From contig JAFAZB010000500.1 of NCBI GenBank assembly GCA_019240015.1, positions 1 through 6,491 on the forward strand: a stretch of 6,491 nt of DNA. The letters are read 5' to 3'. Positions 5,868 to 6,491 of this stretch are shown here, piece after piece. The stretch comes from Solirubrobacterales bacterium. GTDB lineage: Bacteria; Actinomycetota; Thermoleophilia; Solirubrobacterales; Solirubrobacteraceae. The notes under the pieces were generated by a model. It did no database searches. It was not told the DNA's origin and saw nothing but the letters and a program-made list of their open reading frames with translations. Both the position numbers and the translations under genes were made by a program. Position 1 is the first letter of the stretch. Each line of letters opens with the position of its first letter.

Positions 5868-6491
5868 GCGGATCAAACGCCGAGCGCGGGATGAGCGCGG
5901 CGCCGTGCTCGCGCTGGTCGCGATCCTGATGGTCGCGATCATCGGCTTCGCCGCGCTGGCGATCGACACCGGATCCTGGGAGCAGACCAAGCAGCAGGTC
6001 CAGAACGCCGCCGACGCCGCTGCGCTGGCGGCGGCCGACGACCTGCCGACCAGCACCAGCACCGCGACCACCGACGCGCAGACCTACGCCACCCGGAACC
6101 TCCCCGGGGTGCCGACGAGCTGCGGCTCGCCGGGCGTCTGCGTGACCACGCCCTACAACGGAAACTCGAGCCAGGTCAAGGTGACGGTGGCGATCAACGG
6201 CAGCGGCGGCCTCGGCTCGATCTTCGGCATCAGCAAACCGATGATCAGCGCGAGTGCGATCGCCACCGCCACCAGCGCTTCGACGCCGATCACCACCGCG
6301 CTGTTTGCAGGCGGCAACAACTGCACCTACGCGGTCAACATCGACGCCAACAACTCGAGCATCCCCGGCGGGATCGAGACCAACGGCGGGGTCAACCTGC
6401 AGGGCAGCAACAGCAGCTCGTTCGGGACGATCGACTACAACCCCAGCTGCGGGATTCTGAACAACGGCAGCATGAACAACACGTATACGCC
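5860..6491 (+). CDS. Tad-domain (TadE/TadG-like) secreted or pilus-associated protein, 3' end missing
   Basis: The frame is open from ATG 5860 to the right edge (210 complete codons, no stop). Residues 1-14 are a charged cytoplasmic head ending in D-E-R-G, 15-35 are one hydrophobic segment, and then come A-I-D-T-G-S-W (34-40) and Q-N-A-A-D-A-A-A-L-A-A-A (48-59). This is a textbook N-terminal Tad domain (Putative Flp pilus-assembly TadE/G-like), which anchors minor pilins or secreted proteins in the membrane. The exported part is rich in Ser, Thr, Asn and Gly. It has four Cys (88, 94, 155, 197), possibly disulfide-bonded outside the cell, and eight N-x-S/T tripeptides between residues 102 and 206. 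No TadA ATPase, TadB/C, prepilin peptidase or pilin gene is in the window, so it may serve in a pilus or act as a stand-alone surface protein. The start overlaps the end of gene C by eight bases and has a G-rich upstream site. The missing C-terminus could carry another domain such as VWA, which some TadG proteins have. Confidence 0.85.
   Translation, partial: MLERIKRRARDERGAVLALVAILMVAIIGFAALAIDTGSWEQTKQQVQNAADAAALAAADDLPTSTSTATTDAQTYATRNLPGVPTSCGSPGVCVTTPYNGNSSQVKVTVAINGSGGLGSIFGISKPMISASAIATATSASTPITTALFAGGNNCTYAVNIDANNSSIPGGIETNGGVNLQGSNSSSFGTIDYNPSCGILNNGSMNNTYT

Noticed and set aside
5784..6071. 95-codon leftward open frame opposite the start of the Tad gene
   Set aside because: Ser/Ala/Arg-rich shadow; the plus-strand Tad domain is unmistakable over the same bases.
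6254..6460. Short rightward open frame within the Tad gene
   Set aside because: Different frame from the Tad protein, Arg/Pro/Thr low complexity, no ribosome-binding site.

Overview
The window is very GC-rich DNA with almost no space between genes. GC-rich third codon positions leave long empty frames opposite or beside nearly every real gene. No RNA gene, insertion sequence or CRISPR array is visible. Base composition, codon use and the gene families (a GT87 glycosyltransferase, a PIG-V-like N-terminus, polytopic membrane paralogues and a Tad-domain secreted protein) suggest a high-GC actinobacterium. A Thermoleophilia/Solirubrobacterales type is my best guess, but this is an inference without a phylogenetic marker.

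There are two divergent gene clusters around one 108-base intergenic region (2681-2788). The leftward cluster reads from 2680 down past base 1. It holds a 461-residue polytopic membrane protein (called A here), a 367-residue GT87 (DUF2029-type) glycosyltransferase, and the first 66 codons of a probable PIG-V-like mannosyltransferase. Each junction is a 4-base ATGA stop/start overlap, so the three genes are very likely one translationally coupled operon.

The rightward cluster begins at 2789. It holds two tandem polytopic membrane proteins (B, 508 residues; C, 524 residues) and then the start of a Tad-domain (TadE/TadG-like) secreted or pilus-associated protein that runs off the right edge. B/C overlap by 23 bases if the first GTG is used, and C/Tad overlap by 8 bases.

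A, B and C are divergent paralogues. They share an acidic, aromatic-containing first external loop, an R-x-Q block before a membrane segment, a W-[AS]-N-L-H block, an A-T-P block followed by a Tyr-Tyr pair, a late-membrane Arg, and a C-terminal soluble domain with a recognisable acidic motif. They look like GT-C-type or related envelope membrane proteins, but their substrate cannot be read from the sequence. The parsimonious picture is an envelope-glycan or surface-protein-modification locus: lipid-linked sugar transferases on one side, and related membrane proteins coupled to an exported Asn/Ser/Thr-rich Tad protein on the other. The functional link is inference.

The shared intergenic region contains a 12-base perfect palindrome, an extra copy of its half-site, and a separate 8-bp stem-loop. 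These are the best candidates for common regulation of the two clusters.
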